Shown here in pieces: positions 1-9,566 of a stretch of DNA of 64,000 bases; position 1 is the first letter of the stretch, and each line of letters starts with the position of its first letter. The position numbers and the translations under genes are program-made. Origin of the DNA: JAWKJY01 sp041393535 (GTDB lineage Bacteria; Actinomycetota; Thermoleophilia; Gaiellales; Gaiellaceae); the NCBI GenBank assembly GCA_041393535.1, contig JAWKJY010000004.1, positions 124,001 through 188,000 on the forward strand, read 5' to 3'. The notes beneath the pieces were generated by a model, which was not told where the DNA came from, ran no database searches, and saw only the letters and a program-made list of their open reading frames with translations.

Positions 1-2
1 AC

Positions 3-598
3 GTGCTCGCCGAGCGCGAGCACTGGGACGAGCCGACGCGGCGGGTGGTGCTCGGCCGCGTCGAGCAGGTCCCGGCGATCCGGTTCTTCACGTCCGCCGA
101 GGCGGCGACGCTGACCGCCTTCGCGGACGTCGTGCTCGCCCAGTCGACCGAGCCGCGGATCCCCGTCCTCCCGGTCGTCGACGACCGGCTCGCCTCGGGC
201 CGCGGCGAGGGGTACCGCTATGCCGACCTTCCCGACGACGCCGAGACCTGGCGGCTCGTCGCCCGGGGCCTCGACGAGGCCGCCGCCGCCCGCTGCGGCA
301 CCTCCTTCGCCGAGGCGCCGGGCGAGGTGCGGGAGGCCGTCTGCGCGGATCTCGCGGACGGCCGCCCCGCCGGGGCCAGCTGGCAGCGGCTCGACGTCGG
401 ACGAGCCTGGAAGGTCGTCATGCGCGATCTCCTGACCGCGTTCTACGCGCACCCCTGGGCGTGGAACGAGATCGGCTTCGGCGGCCCGGCCTACCCGAGG
501 GGGTACGCGCGGCTCGGGATCGGCCTGTCCGAGCCGTGGGAGGGCGAGGAGGCGCTCGAGCGCGACCCCGTTCGCGACGTCGAGCGGCGGGCCGCCGG

Positions 599-602
<4 letters not shown>
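3..602 (+). CDS. Gluconate 2-dehydrogenase subunit 3 family protein
   Basis: Small subunit that usually partners a GMC-type FAD dehydrogenase (sugar or alcohol oxidation at the membrane). The sequence has the family pattern of an early FFTSAEAATL segment followed by PVVDDRL and, near the end, a WAWNEIGFGGPAYPRGYARL segment. The GTG at position 3 is the first possible start, but the gene may begin upstream of the window. Its TGA overlaps the GTG start of the next gene (GTGA), so the two are translationally coupled. No Tat or Sec signal is visible in the part present. The third, cytochrome c, component of classical three-subunit enzymes is not in the window. Confidence 0.75.
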
Positions 603-2308
<1,706 letters not shown>

Positions 2309-2361
2309 CCCCCGGGGCCGCGTCGCGCGTCCGCCGGGCGCGCTGCGGGTACGTGAAAGAC

Positions 2362-3507
2362 ATGGGCTCCCCGGACCAGCACGCGGATCGCGGCGCGCGG
2401 GGCCTGCTCGCGCTCCTCGGAGGCGTCGCCCTCCGGGCCGTCCAGGGGTACGCCGACGGCGGGCCGCACCTGGCCGGCGCGATCGCGTTTCGCGTGCTCT
2501 TCTCCGTCTTCCCGCTGGTGATCGTCCTCGCCGGCGCCTTCGCGATCGTCGTGGACGTCACGGGCCTGCGGGCGGACGTCGTCGATGCGGTCGTCCGGAA
2601 CGCACCGCTGACGGACGACGGACAGCGCGAGCTTCGCGGGCTGCTCGAGGGCGCGACCGGCGGGCTCGGCGGGCTCGGCCTCCTGGGCATCCTGGGCCTC
2701 GTCTGGTCGGCGAGCGGCATGATGGGCGCGATCCGCTACGCGCTCAACACGGCCTGGGGGGCCGACGACGGCCGGCCGTTCCTGCGCGGCAAGCTCGTCG
2801 ACCTGCTCCTCGTCCTCGGGGTGGGCGCGCTCGTCGGGCTGTCGCTGTTCACCGCGATCGCGGCCCGCGTCACGTCGCGCTACGCGCACGCCTGGCTCGA
2901 CTCGGTCGGCCTGGGCGGCGCCGCGACCTGGGCCGTCGGCCTGGTCGGGTCGACCGTGCTCGCGTGGGCCGCGGTCGCGGTGCTCTTCCAGACCGTGCCG
3001 AGCCGACGCACGCCATGGCGCTCGAACGTCGTCGTCGCCGGCGTCGTCGGCCTCGTGCTCGCCGCGCTCCAGAGCCTCTACGGCGTCTACCTGGGGTCGT
3101 TCGCGAACTACAACGCGATCTACGGATCGCTCGGGGCGATCGTCGCGTTCCTCTTCTACGTGTACCTCGCCGCCTCGGTGCTCGTCCTGGGCGCGCGAGG
3201 CGCCGCGGCCGTGCCTGCTGTCCGCGCGGAGGTGGCGCGCGGCGGCGACCCCGGGAGGGCGAGCCGCTCGGACGACGGATCCGCCAGGCCCTGGTCGGCC
3301 TGTGGGTGGAGCCCGGCCGGGCGTCGACGCAGTCGGACCGGGAGCGGTGAGTCGGCGACGTCAGCCCGACGCCGCGGGCGCGGCGGCCGTCAGCAGCAGG
3401 CCCATCGACAGCACGCAGATCGACGAGCGCGCCCGGGTGGCGCGCGCGGCGACGTCCGGTCTACCCTGCCGCGGTGCTCGCCGCGCTCGTCGTCCTCGCC
3501 CTGCTGA
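2362..3507 (+). CDS. YihY/BrkB family membrane protein, C-terminus frameshifted
   Basis: Polytopic inner-membrane protein of the YihY/virulence-factor BrkB family, whose function is not settled. The family core is clear: AGAIAFRVLFSVFPL in the first membrane segment, then SASGMMGAIRYALNTAWG, and YGSLGAIVAFLFYVYL near the end, with about six membrane segments. After ARGGDPG (about 3253) the frame becomes Arg/Ser-rich and runs to 3507 over the next gene. In the -1 frame a plausible family tail (EGEPLGRRIRQALVGLWVEP) continues to a TGA at 3348-3350. One base therefore appears to be missing near 3250-3258, and the restored gene would end at 3350. An in-frame GTG at 2353 is an alternative start. 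Confidence 0.8.
   Translation: MGSPDQHADRGARGLLALLGGVALRAVQGYADGGPHLAGAIAFRVLFSVFPLVIVLAGAFAIVVDVTGLRADVVDAVVRNAPLTDDGQRELRGLLEGATGGLGGLGLLGILGLVWSASGMMGAIRYALNTAWGADDGRPFLRGKLVDLLLVLGVGALVGLSLFTAIAARVTSRYAHAWLDSVGLGGAATWAVGLVGSTVLAWAAVAVLFQTVPSRRTPWRSNVVVAGVVGLVLAALQSLYGVYLGSFANYNAIYGSLGAIVAFLFYVYLAASVLVLGARGAAAVPAVRAEVARGGDPGRASRSDDGSARPWSACGWSPAGRRRSRTGSGESATSARRRGRGGRQQQAHRQHADRRARPGGARGDVRSTLPRCSPRSSSSPC
3462..3467 (+). promoter_or_regulatory. -10 box (TACCCT) of the DUF1294 gene
   Basis: TANNNT hexamer six nucleotides before the GTG start at 3474. That spacing implies a leaderless transcript. No convincing -35 element is visible. Confidence 0.4.
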
Positions 3508-3743
3508 ACGTCGGCTCGTTCGCCCTGTTCGCACACGACAAGCGCCGCGCACGCACCGGCGGGCGGCGCGTCCCCGAGTCGACGCTCGTGCTCTCCGGCC
3601 TGATCTCGGGGACGATCGGCGCCTGGGCCGGCGTCCGGCTCCTGCGGCACAAGACGCGCAAGCCCTCGTTCCTCCTGCGACTCGCGCTCGCGAGCGTCGT
3701 GGACGCCGCGCTCGCGGCCGTCGCGGTCGCCCTCGCCGCGTGA
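3474..3743 (+). CDS. DUF1294 family membrane protein
   Basis: 89-residue membrane protein. It shows the DUF1294 hallmarks: an N-terminal membrane helix, FALFAHDKRRARTGGRRVPE (Asp-Lys after the helix, then RVPE), and a second helix followed by RHKTRKPSF. Biochemical function unknown. The GTG at 3474 is the only start giving the family N-terminus. The apparent read-through of the upstream BrkB frame overlaps it by 34 nt, which supports a frameshift in that gene. Confidence 0.82.
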   Translation: MLAALVVLALLNVGSFALFAHDKRRARTGGRRVPESTLVLSGLISGTIGAWAGVRLLRHKTRKPSFLLRLALASVVDAALAAVAVALAA

Positions 3744-3778
3744 CCAGTTGACTATTGTCACGAATTTTCGAAAAGCCC

Positions 3779-3807
3779 TTGACGGACCGTGGCGCACCTG
3801 TCAGGAT
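3779..3807 (+). promoter_or_regulatory. Candidate sigma-70 promoter for a small RNA
   Basis: TTGACG at 3779-3784, a 17-nt spacer, and CAGGAT at 3802-3807. The -35 is strong. The -10 deviates at its first base from the TANNNT consensus. The predicted start near 3814 coincides with the first base of an 11-bp stem, which is why the two are read together. Confidence 0.4.
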
Positions 3808-3813
3808 GCGCGT

Positions 3814-3875
3814 ACGGAGAGCGCGCGCGAGGTGATTGGCCGCAGATCACCTAGCGATTAGCGCTCTCCGTTTTC
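3814..3875 (+). ncRNA. Candidate ~60-nt hairpin RNA or terminator
   Basis: Outer stem of 11 bp (3814-3824 with 3861-3871) enclosing an inner stem of 7 bp (AGGTGAT 3830-3836 with ATCACCT 3846-3852) and a 9-nt loop, followed by TTTT at 3871-3874. The element sits between the DUF1294 stop and the convergent PAS gene. It could simply be the intrinsic terminator of the plus-strand genes. The separate promoter placed so that transcription begins at the stem favours a free-standing small RNA. There is no match to an RNA family I know. Confidence 0.45.
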
Positions 3876-3897
3876 TGGTCCCGGCGGGCGCCGGGGC

Positions 3898-4341
3898 TCA
3901 GCGGGGAGCGAGCGCGACGAGCAGGCCGCCGTCGTCGTCGTAGGCGGGGAAGAAGTCCGCGACGACGGGACGCTCGTTGCCGGCCTTGCTGCGGATCGTG
4001 AGCTGGCGGTCGAGCTGGCGCACGCCCCACTCGAGCGTCACCTCGACCGGGCTCTGCCCGTCGAAGCCGCCGAGGCCCAGCGCCTCGCCGACGTCCTTCC
4101 CCAGGAGGTCGGCCTCGGTGAAGCCGGTGGTCTCGAAGACGCCGCGCCCGGTTGCGATCACGCGCCGGTCGCGGTCGCACACGATCATCCCGGTCCCGGG
4201 CCGCGGGTAGTAGTCCTCGAGCAGCTCGAAGAGGAAGCCAAAGCCGCAGCGGGCGCAGCCGACCGGCTGGTGGCTGAGGCCGTCGCGACGGTCCTCGTCG
4301 ACCGCGCGCGAGCGGCAGTTCGGGCAGATGAAGTACGCCAC
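3898..4341 (-). CDS. Zinc-ribbon and PAS domain protein
   Basis: 147 residues. The N-terminal zinc ribbon has CPNC at residues 6-9 and CARC at 29-32. A PAS-like domain spans about residues 45-145 (MIVCDRDRRVIATGRGVFETTG, then FTEADLLGKDVGEALGL). There is no output domain, so it probably acts as a small sensor or adaptor. The GTG start at 4341 lies six nucleotides downstream of a TACGAT box on the minus strand, in line with leaderless expression. The specific role is unknown. Confidence 0.7.
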   Translation of the reverse strand: MAYFICPNCRSRAVDEDRRDGLSHQPVGCARCGFGFLFELLEDYYPRPGTGMIVCDRDRRVIATGRGVFETTGFTEADLLGKDVGEALGLGGFDGQSPVEVTLEWGVRQLDRQLTIRSKAGNERPVVADFFPAYDDDGGLLVALAPR

Positions 4342-4347
4342 CGAGAG

Positions 4348-4353
4348 ATCGTA
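4348..4353 (-). promoter_or_regulatory. -10 box (TACGAT) of the zinc-ribbon/PAS gene
   Basis: TANNNT box on the minus strand, six nucleotides before the GTG at 4341. A leaderless start is likely. Confidence 0.4.
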
Positions 4354-4381
4354 GCCAGGCCCCCGGGGAGTGCCGCCAGGG

Positions 4382-5191
4382 CTACCCGCCGCTTGCGAGG
4401 CCCGCCGACTTCCGGGCCTTCGAGCTCGCGGAGCGCGCGGCCGCGGCCTGGTCGGCGGCGGCGGCGGCGCTCGTCCCGTAGGACGCGATCGCGGCCCGAC
4501 CGGCGGCGCGGCCGCCCGACTCGAGCTGGGTCGCGAGCTCCTGCGCCGCGGCCACCTGGGCCTCGGCCGCCTTCGCGTACTTCTCGACCGCGGCCTCGAG
4601 CTGCGCGGAGCCGGTCTCGGCTGCCGCTGCCGCCTGCGCCTCGAGGTCGTCGGCGGCCTGCGCGCAGAGCTCCTCGACGGCGAGCGTCGCCTGGACGACC
4701 GCGACCTCGGACTGCGTCGAGCCGTCGTAGGCGGCGGACGCCTCGACGAGCCCGACGACGGCCTCCTCGCAGGTGGCGTAGGTCTCGGCCGCCGCGGAGG
4801 AGACCTGGTCGACGACGATCGACACGTCCGCGTCGACCTCGACGTCCTTCTCCTCCTTGACGGTCTCCGTCTCCTTGACGGTCTCCGTCTCCTTCACCGT
4901 CGTGGTCTTCTCGACGGTCTCGGTCTCCTTGACGGTCTCGGTCTCCTTCACCGTCTTGGTCTTCTTCACCGTCTCGACCTTCTCGACGGTCTCGACCCGC
5001 TCGACGGTCTCGGTGACGACCTTCGGGCCAGCGTCGTCCGCCTTCTCGTCGGTCGACGCAGCGGGCGCGGCCTTCGCCGGCTCGCCCGGGTCGACGCGGT
5101 CTCGGGACGCGAAGACGCCGGCGGCCACGCCGGCGGCGAGGAGCGCGACGGCGACGGCGGCGAGCAGGAACGGGTTGACCGAGCGGCCCAC
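4382..5191 (-). CDS. Membrane-anchored protein with a TVKETE repeat stalk
   Basis: 269 residues, not recognised as a named family. Residues 7-27 form one hydrophobic helix (signal anchor). Residues about 57-118 are a charged tandem repeat built on TVKETE and TVEKVE, with Thr and Val alternating with Glu and Lys. A region with one Cys pair (TCEEAV and EELCAQ) follows, then an Ala-rich helical C-terminus rich in AAEAQVAAAQ-type heptads. The layout suggests an extracellular stalk leading to a helical bundle or coiled coil. It lies downstream of the 2-oxoglutarate dehydrogenase E1 gene on the same strand, 70 bp away. Start is GTG. Function unknown. Confidence 0.65.
   Translation of the reverse strand: MGRSVNPFLLAAVAVALLAAGVAAGVFASRDRVDPGEPAKAAPAASTDEKADDAGPKVVTETVERVETVEKVETVKKTKTVKETETVKETETVEKTTTVKETETVKETETVKEEKDVEVDADVSIVVDQVSSAAAETYATCEEAVVGLVEASAAYDGSTQSEVAVVQATLAVEELCAQAADDLEAQAAAAAETGSAQLEAAVEKYAKAAEAQVAAAQELATQLESGGRAAGRAAIASYGTSAAAAADQAAAARSASSKARKSAGLASGG
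4851..5010. repeat. In-gene tandem repeat encoding TVKETE units
   Basis: Imperfect 18-bp periodic units of the type CTTGACGGTCTCGGTCTC, repeated several times inside the membrane-anchored protein gene. Unit boundaries vary. Copy number could change by slippage. Confidence 0.6.
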
Positions 5192-5261
5192 GACGACCCC
5201 CTAGGGGAGAGCGACCACGACGGCCGGGTGATCGGCCGGGCCGTTGCCGGGTTGAGCCGCG

Positions 5262-8114
5262 CTACGAGCTGGCGCCGAGCGCCTCGCGCACGAAGCGGTC
5301 CTGCTCGCGCATGTGCGCCGTCGGGTAGCCCTCGCTCGGGCTCGCCCGCCACGGCCGGCCCGTGTAGATCAGCCGCACGCCCTCCGGCAGCGACTCCTCG
5401 AGCCGATGCCGGATCGAGCGCCACGGGCCCATGTTCTGCGGCTCCTCCTGCACCCAGACGACCTCGTTCAGGTTCGGGTAGAGGCGGAGCAGCGCCGCGT
5501 AGGCGGGCACCGGGAACGGGTAGAGCTGCTCGAGCCGGGCGACCGCCAGGCCGCGGGTCTCGCCGTACGCCGGGTGGCCGATGATGTCGTAGTAGACGCG
5601 GCCCGAGCAGAGCACGAGGCGCCCGATCGTCGAGTGCGACCCGGCCGCGGCGACGAGCGGATCGTCGAGCACCGGGGTGAACGCGCCGCGCGTCAGGTCG
5701 GTCAGCCGCGAGGTCGCCTGGCGCAGCCGCAGCAGGCCCTTCGGCGTGAAGACGACGAGCGGGCGCGGCTTCGGCCCGAGCGCCTGGAGCCGGAGCAGGT
5801 GGAAGTACTGCGCGGGCGTCGTGCAGTTCGCGATCCGGATGTTCCCCTGGGCGGCGAGCTGCAGGAAGCGCTCCTCGCGCGCGCTCGAGTGCTCCGGGCC
5901 GTTGCCCTCGTACCCGTGCGGCAGGAGCAGCGTCAGCCGCGCGACCTGGCCCCACTTCGAGAAGCCCGAGGCGATGAACTGGTCGAGCATCACCTGCGCG
6001 CCGTTGACGAAGTCGCCGAACTGCGCCTCCCAGAGGACGAGCGCCTCCTGGACGGCGACCGCGTAGCCGTACTCGAAGCCGAGCGCCGCGAACTCGGAGA
6101 GCGGCGAGTTGAACACCTCGAAGGACGCCTGCGACTCCGGGAGGTGCTTCATCGGCGTGTGCTTCTCGCCGGTCTCCGCGTCGTGGAAGACCAGGTGGCG
6201 ATGCGAGAACGTGCCCCGCTCGGAGTCCTGGCCGGCGAGCCGCACCGGGATGCCCTCGCGTACCAGGCTGGCGAAGGCGAGGGCCTCGGCCTGGCCCCAG
6301 TCGATCCCGCCCTCCTCGCCGAGCGTCTCGCGCCGGCGCTCGAGCTGGCGCGCCAGCTTCGGGTGGATCGTGAAGCCCTCCGGCACCTCGAGCAGCCGGT
6401 CGTTCAGGTCGACGAGCACCGGCTCGGGGACGGTCGTGTCGACGCTCGGCAGCGTCCTGTCCTTGACGACGAGCGACGGGCGGGCGCCGGAGGGCGCTTC
6501 GGCCGCCTCGAGCTCCCGCTTCAGCTCGTCGTGCTCGGCCTTGATCCGCTCCTCGACCGCCTTCAGCAGCTCGTCTCCCTCGCCGGGGTCGACGACGCCC
6601 TCGGCGGCCAGCGACTCGGCGTAGAGCTGCCGGACCGTCGGGTGCGCGACGATCCGCCGGTAGAGCGCGGGCTGCGTGTAGGCGGGCTCGTCCTGCTCGT
6701 TGTGGCCCCAGCGGCGGTAGCCGACGAGGTCGACGACGACGTCCTGGCGGAAGCGCTGGCGGTAGGCCATCGCGAGCCGGATCGCCGCGATCGCCGCCTC
6801 GGCGTCGTCGGCGTTGACGTGGATGATCGGGACGTCGAAGCCCTTCGCCAGGTCGCTCGAGTAGCGCGTCGAGCGCGAGTCGCTCGGGTTCGTCGTGAAC
6901 CCGACCTGGTTGTTCGCGATCACGTGCAGCGTGCCGCCCGTGTGGTAGCCCGGCAGGTCCTGGAGGTTGAGCGTCTCCGCGACCACGCCCTGGCCGGGGA
7001 AGGCCGCGTCGCCGTGGATGAGGATCGCGATCGCCGCGGTCGGGTCGTGCTCGCCCGTGACGTGGTCCGTCTGCACGGCGCGCGTCTCGCCCTCGACGAC
7101 CGGGTTGACGGCCTCGAGGTGGCTCGGGTTCGCGGCGAGGACGACGTCGATCGGCCCGTGCGCCGTCTCGCGCCGCGCCTCGGCGCCGAGGTGGTACTTG
7201 ACGTCGCCCGTGCGCTCCTCGCCCTCCGTGTGGACGGCGGTGATCACGCGCTCGCCCTCGAACTCCTGCACGAGCGCGCGGTAGGGCCGGTCGAGGATGT
7301 GCGCGAGGACGTTCAGCCGGCCGCGGTGCGCCATCCCGATCACGGCCTTGCGCGCGCCCTGCGCGACGGCGAGCTCGAGCGCCTCGTCGAGCATCGGCAC
7401 GAGCGCGTCGAGCCCCTCGACGGAGAAGCGCTTCTGGCTCATGAAGACGCGGTGCAGGTAGCGCTCGAAGGCCTCCACGGCGGCGAGCCGACCGAGCAGC
7501 CAGCGCCTGCGCTCCGGCGGCAGGGGCGAGCGGTACGTGCCCTTCTCGATCGCGTGGCGCAGCCAGACGCGCTCCTCGTGGCTCGAGATGTGCTCGATCT
7601 CGAAGGCCATCGTCCCGCAGTAGGTGGCGCGCAGCTCCGGCAGCGCCTCGGCGAGCGTCTGGCCGGGGACGGCGACGCGCAGGACGGAGGTCGGGATCTG
7701 GCGCTGCAGCTCCGGCGTGAGCGGCGGATGGAGGTTCTCCGGCTGGAGCGACGGGTCGCCGATCGGCTCGGAGCCGAGCGGGTCGAGCCGCGCCGCCAGG
7801 TGGCCGTGCATGCGGTGCGCCTTCACGAGCGCCATCGCCGCCGCGACCCCGCCGAGCAGCTCGGTCGACGGCTCGCCGCCGGGCGCCGCGGCCGGCTCGG
7901 GCTGCGGCGCGGGCGCGGCCGGGCCTGCCGTGAAGAGCTCCGGGTGCACCTCGCGGAGGCGCCGCACGACGGGGTGCTCCGCGACGATTCCGTCGGGCAC
8001 CCGCTCGAAGATCGCCCGCCACTCCTCGGGCACCGAGCCCGGGTCGGCGAGGTACTGGTCGAGCAGGTCGCGGACGTAGCCGAGGTTCATCCCGTCGACG
8101 TGCGTGAGGTCCAC
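5262..8114 (-). CDS. sucA: 2-oxoglutarate dehydrogenase E1 component
   Basis: 950 residues. Thiamine-diphosphate enzyme of the TCA cycle that decarboxylates 2-oxoglutarate. The N-terminal LGYVRDLLDQYLADPGSVPEEW is the usual E1 start segment. The TPP/Mg site GDAAFPGQGVVAETLNLQ lies near residue 370 and IANNQVGFTTNP follows. The C-terminal half carries GYEGNGPEHSSAREERFLQL and WVQEEPQNMGPW. Length matches SucA, not the ~1200-residue mycobacterial Kgd with a fused acyltransferase-like domain. GTG at 8114 opens the frame; the in-frame ATG nine codons in (8090) is a credible alternative. E2 and E3 genes are not in the window. Confidence 0.93.
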   Translation of the reverse strand: MDLTHVDGMNLGYVRDLLDQYLADPGSVPEEWRAIFERVPDGIVAEHPVVRRLREVHPELFTAGPAAPAPQPEPAAAPGGEPSTELLGGVAAAMALVKAHRMHGHLAARLDPLGSEPIGDPSLQPENLHPPLTPELQRQIPTSVLRVAVPGQTLAEALPELRATYCGTMAFEIEHISSHEERVWLRHAIEKGTYRSPLPPERRRWLLGRLAAVEAFERYLHRVFMSQKRFSVEGLDALVPMLDEALELAVAQGARKAVIGMAHRGRLNVLAHILDRPYRALVQEFEGERVITAVHTEGEERTGDVKYHLGAEARRETAHGPIDVVLAANPSHLEAVNPVVEGETRAVQTDHVTGEHDPTAAIAILIHGDAAFPGQGVVAETLNLQDLPGYHTGGTLHVIANNQVGFTTNPSDSRSTRYSSDLAKGFDVPIIHVNADDAEAAIAAIRLAMAYRQRFRQDVVVDLVGYRRWGHNEQDEPAYTQPALYRRIVAHPTVRQLYAESLAAEGVVDPGEGDELLKAVEERIKAEHDELKRELEAAEAPSGARPSLVVKDRTLPSVDTTVPEPVLVDLNDRLLEVPEGFTIHPKLARQLERRRETLGEEGGIDWGQAEALAFASLVREGIPVRLAGQDSERGTFSHRHLVFHDAETGEKHTPMKHLPESQASFEVFNSPLSEFAALGFEYGYAVAVQEALVLWEAQFGDFVNGAQVMLDQFIASGFSKWGQVARLTLLLPHGYEGNGPEHSSAREERFLQLAAQGNIRIANCTTPAQYFHLLRLQALGPKPRPLVVFTPKGLLRLRQATSRLTDLTRGAFTPVLDDPLVAAAGSHSTIGRLVLCSGRVYYDIIGHPAYGETRGLAVARLEQLYPFPVPAYAALLRLYPNLNEVVWVQEEPQNMGPWRSIRHRLEESLPEGVRLIYTGRPWRASPSEGYPTAHMREQDRFVREALGASS

Positions 8115-8286
8115 CGTCAGCTCCGAATCTCGTGGGTCGTTCCGTCAGCGCCGCCCGGACGCACCGGCCCGACGCGCGGCGAGCCGTGCAGGCGCGTCGA
8201 GACCACGGTACTGATGCGATTCGGCACGGCGGCTGCGTCCTTTACCCGCGGCGGCGCGTTTCCTGCTCGCTGCCCCGTCCCGGGCC

Positions 8287-8616
8287 CTAGACGACGACGC
8301 CGCCCGGCGGGTCGATCGGCAGCCCGGCCGCCTGCCAGGCCTTCATCCCGCCGCGCATGTTCACGACGTCGTAGCCGGCGCCGTTCAGCGCCGAGGTCGC
8401 CTGGCCACTGCGGGCGCCGCTGCGGCAGACCGCGACGATGCGCCGGTCCTTCGGCAGCTCCTGGTAGCGGGCGCCGAGCTCGCCGAGCGGGAGGTGCGTG
8501 GCCCCGGCGATCCGGCCGGCGGCCCACTCCTCGGGCTCGCGGACGTCGAGGACGAGCACGGCGCCCGACGCGCCGAGCTCGGCGACCTCCCGCGGGTCGA
8601 TCTCGGGAACACCCAC
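8287..8616 (-). CDS. Rhodanese-like domain protein
   Basis: 109-residue single-domain rhodanese. The active-site loop CRSGARS begins at Cys64. DVREPEEWAAGRIAGATHLPLG is the typical first half, and MRGGMKAWQAAGLP the typical end. Likely a cytoplasmic sulfur carrier or sulfurtransferase. The GTG start at 8616 is preceded by a TAGAGT box eight nucleotides upstream on the minus strand. It lies upstream of sucA on the same strand but 172 bp away, so it is probably a separate unit. Confidence 0.88.
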   Translation of the reverse strand: MGVPEIDPREVAELGASGAVLVLDVREPEEWAAGRIAGATHLPLGELGARYQELPKDRRIVAVCRSGARSGQATSALNGAGYDVVNMRGGMKAWQAAGLPIDPPGGVVV

Positions 8617-8624
8617 TGACCATC

Positions 8625-8630
8625 ACTCTA
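8625..8630 (-). promoter_or_regulatory. -10 box (TAGAGT) of the rhodanese gene
   Basis: TANNNT hexamer on the minus strand, eight nucleotides before the GTG start at 8616, compatible with a leaderless mRNA. Confidence 0.4.
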
Positions 8631-8733
8631 GTCGGGCATCCCGGCGCTGCGTCGGAACGCCTCGTTCCGGGAACCACGAGCGCAGGCCGTCGGTCCCAGC
8701 GGCGACCACCCGCGCAACCGGAAGGACACCATC

Positions 8734-9186
8734 ATGGGACGCATCCGCATGCTGCTCGCACCGGTCGTCGCGACGCTCGCCCTCGGCCTCGCCGCGTGCG
8801 GCGGCTCGGGTGACGGCGGCGCCGCTCCGGCGCCCGCCGGTGACGACGCCTGGGCCGCGCTGCTCGCCGAGCTCGGTCTCGAGCCGGGCGACGGCACGCT
8901 GACGATCGAGGCGACCGGCGCCGCCCCGAGCCTCGCGGTCACGATCTCGGTCGCCCCCGACGCCGCCGGCCCGGTCACGTTCTCCGACGGGCTCTACGGC
9001 GCCCAGGCGTTCGCGCTCGGCGACGACGGCTGGGAGCGGGTCGACACCGCGGAGGTGCGCACCGAGATCGCGCCGATCCTCGAGCCGGGCGGCTCGGCGA
9101 CGCTCGACCTGCCCGTCGCGGAGGCGGACGGCTACCGCGTGCTCGTCCCCGCGGAAGGGCTCGCCTACTGGGCCGACGTCTCGTAG
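8734..9186 (+). CDS. Putative lipoprotein
   Basis: 150 residues with a lipoprotein signal: basic start, hydrophobic core, and lipobox LAAC with Cys22, followed by a Gly/Ala/Pro linker. The mature part (about 120 residues) contains an all-beta-looking region (LTIEATGAAPSLAVTISVAP) and is acidic. No catalytic motif is recognised. A GGAAGGA ribosome-binding site precedes the ATG. It ends convergently with, and overlaps by 22 nt, the minus-strand gene at 9165. Function unknown. Confidence 0.75.
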   Translation: MGRIRMLLAPVVATLALGLAACGGSGDGGAAPAPAGDDAWAALLAELGLEPGDGTLTIEATGAAPSLAVTISVAPDAAGPVTFSDGLYGAQAFALGDDGWERVDTAEVRTEIAPILEPGGSATLDLPVAEADGYRVLVPAEGLAYWADVS

Positions 9187-9566
9187 CCGAGCGCCGCGAG
9201 CCAGGCGTCGAGGTCGCGCACGAGCCAGGCGACGCGGTCCCGCTCGCCGTCCTCGCGCGTCCAGGCGACCCGCAGCAGCGGCCGCCCGACCGTCTTGCCG
9301 AGGTGGCCGCGCGTGGTGTCGACCTCGACGATCCTCGTGCGCGGGATCACGACGTCCCGCCTGGGCAGCCACATCGCGAAGACGAGCAGGTCGGGCCCGA
9401 GGGCGAGGCAGCCGTTGCCGCGGAGCTGCGTCACGCCCGCCGACTCGACGCCGAAGCAGCTCGCGAGCTCGTCCGCGAGGACGGGCTCGCGGCCGCCCAG
9501 CAGCGCCCGCGCCCGCTCGGCCCCCGGCCGCGCGAGCGGGCGCAGCAGCCGGCCGAGGAGGCTCAC
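9165..9566 (-). CDS. Conserved hypothetical protein downstream of glcF
   Basis: 133 residues, no recognised named family. The mid-section (GNGCLALGPDLLVFAMWLPRR, then VVIPRTRIVEVDTTRGHLGK) resembles a PH-like beta-barrel fold, and the C-terminus is DAWLAALGYE. The GTG start at 9566 overlaps the glcF stop (GTGA), so it is the last cistron of the glycolate oxidase operon. There are no membrane segments or cofactor motifs. A role tied to glycolate oxidation is suggested only by position. Confidence 0.7.
   Translation of the reverse strand: MSLLGRLLRPLARPGAERARALLGGREPVLADELASCFGVESAGVTQLRGNGCLALGPDLLVFAMWLPRRDVVIPRTRIVEVDTTRGHLGKTVGRPLLRVAWTREDGERDRVAWLVRDLDAWLAALGYETSAQ

Noticed and set aside
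4270..5204. Plus-strand frames opposite the TVKETE protein
   Set aside because: They translate the repeat complement as low-complexity Val/Ser/Thr or Leu/Asp strings; no start signals or domain features support them.
5313..8813. Long plus-strand open frame opposite sucA
   Set aside because: Arg/Asp/Leu-rich shadow frame typical of very high GC DNA; the minus strand encodes full-length SucA and the rhodanese.
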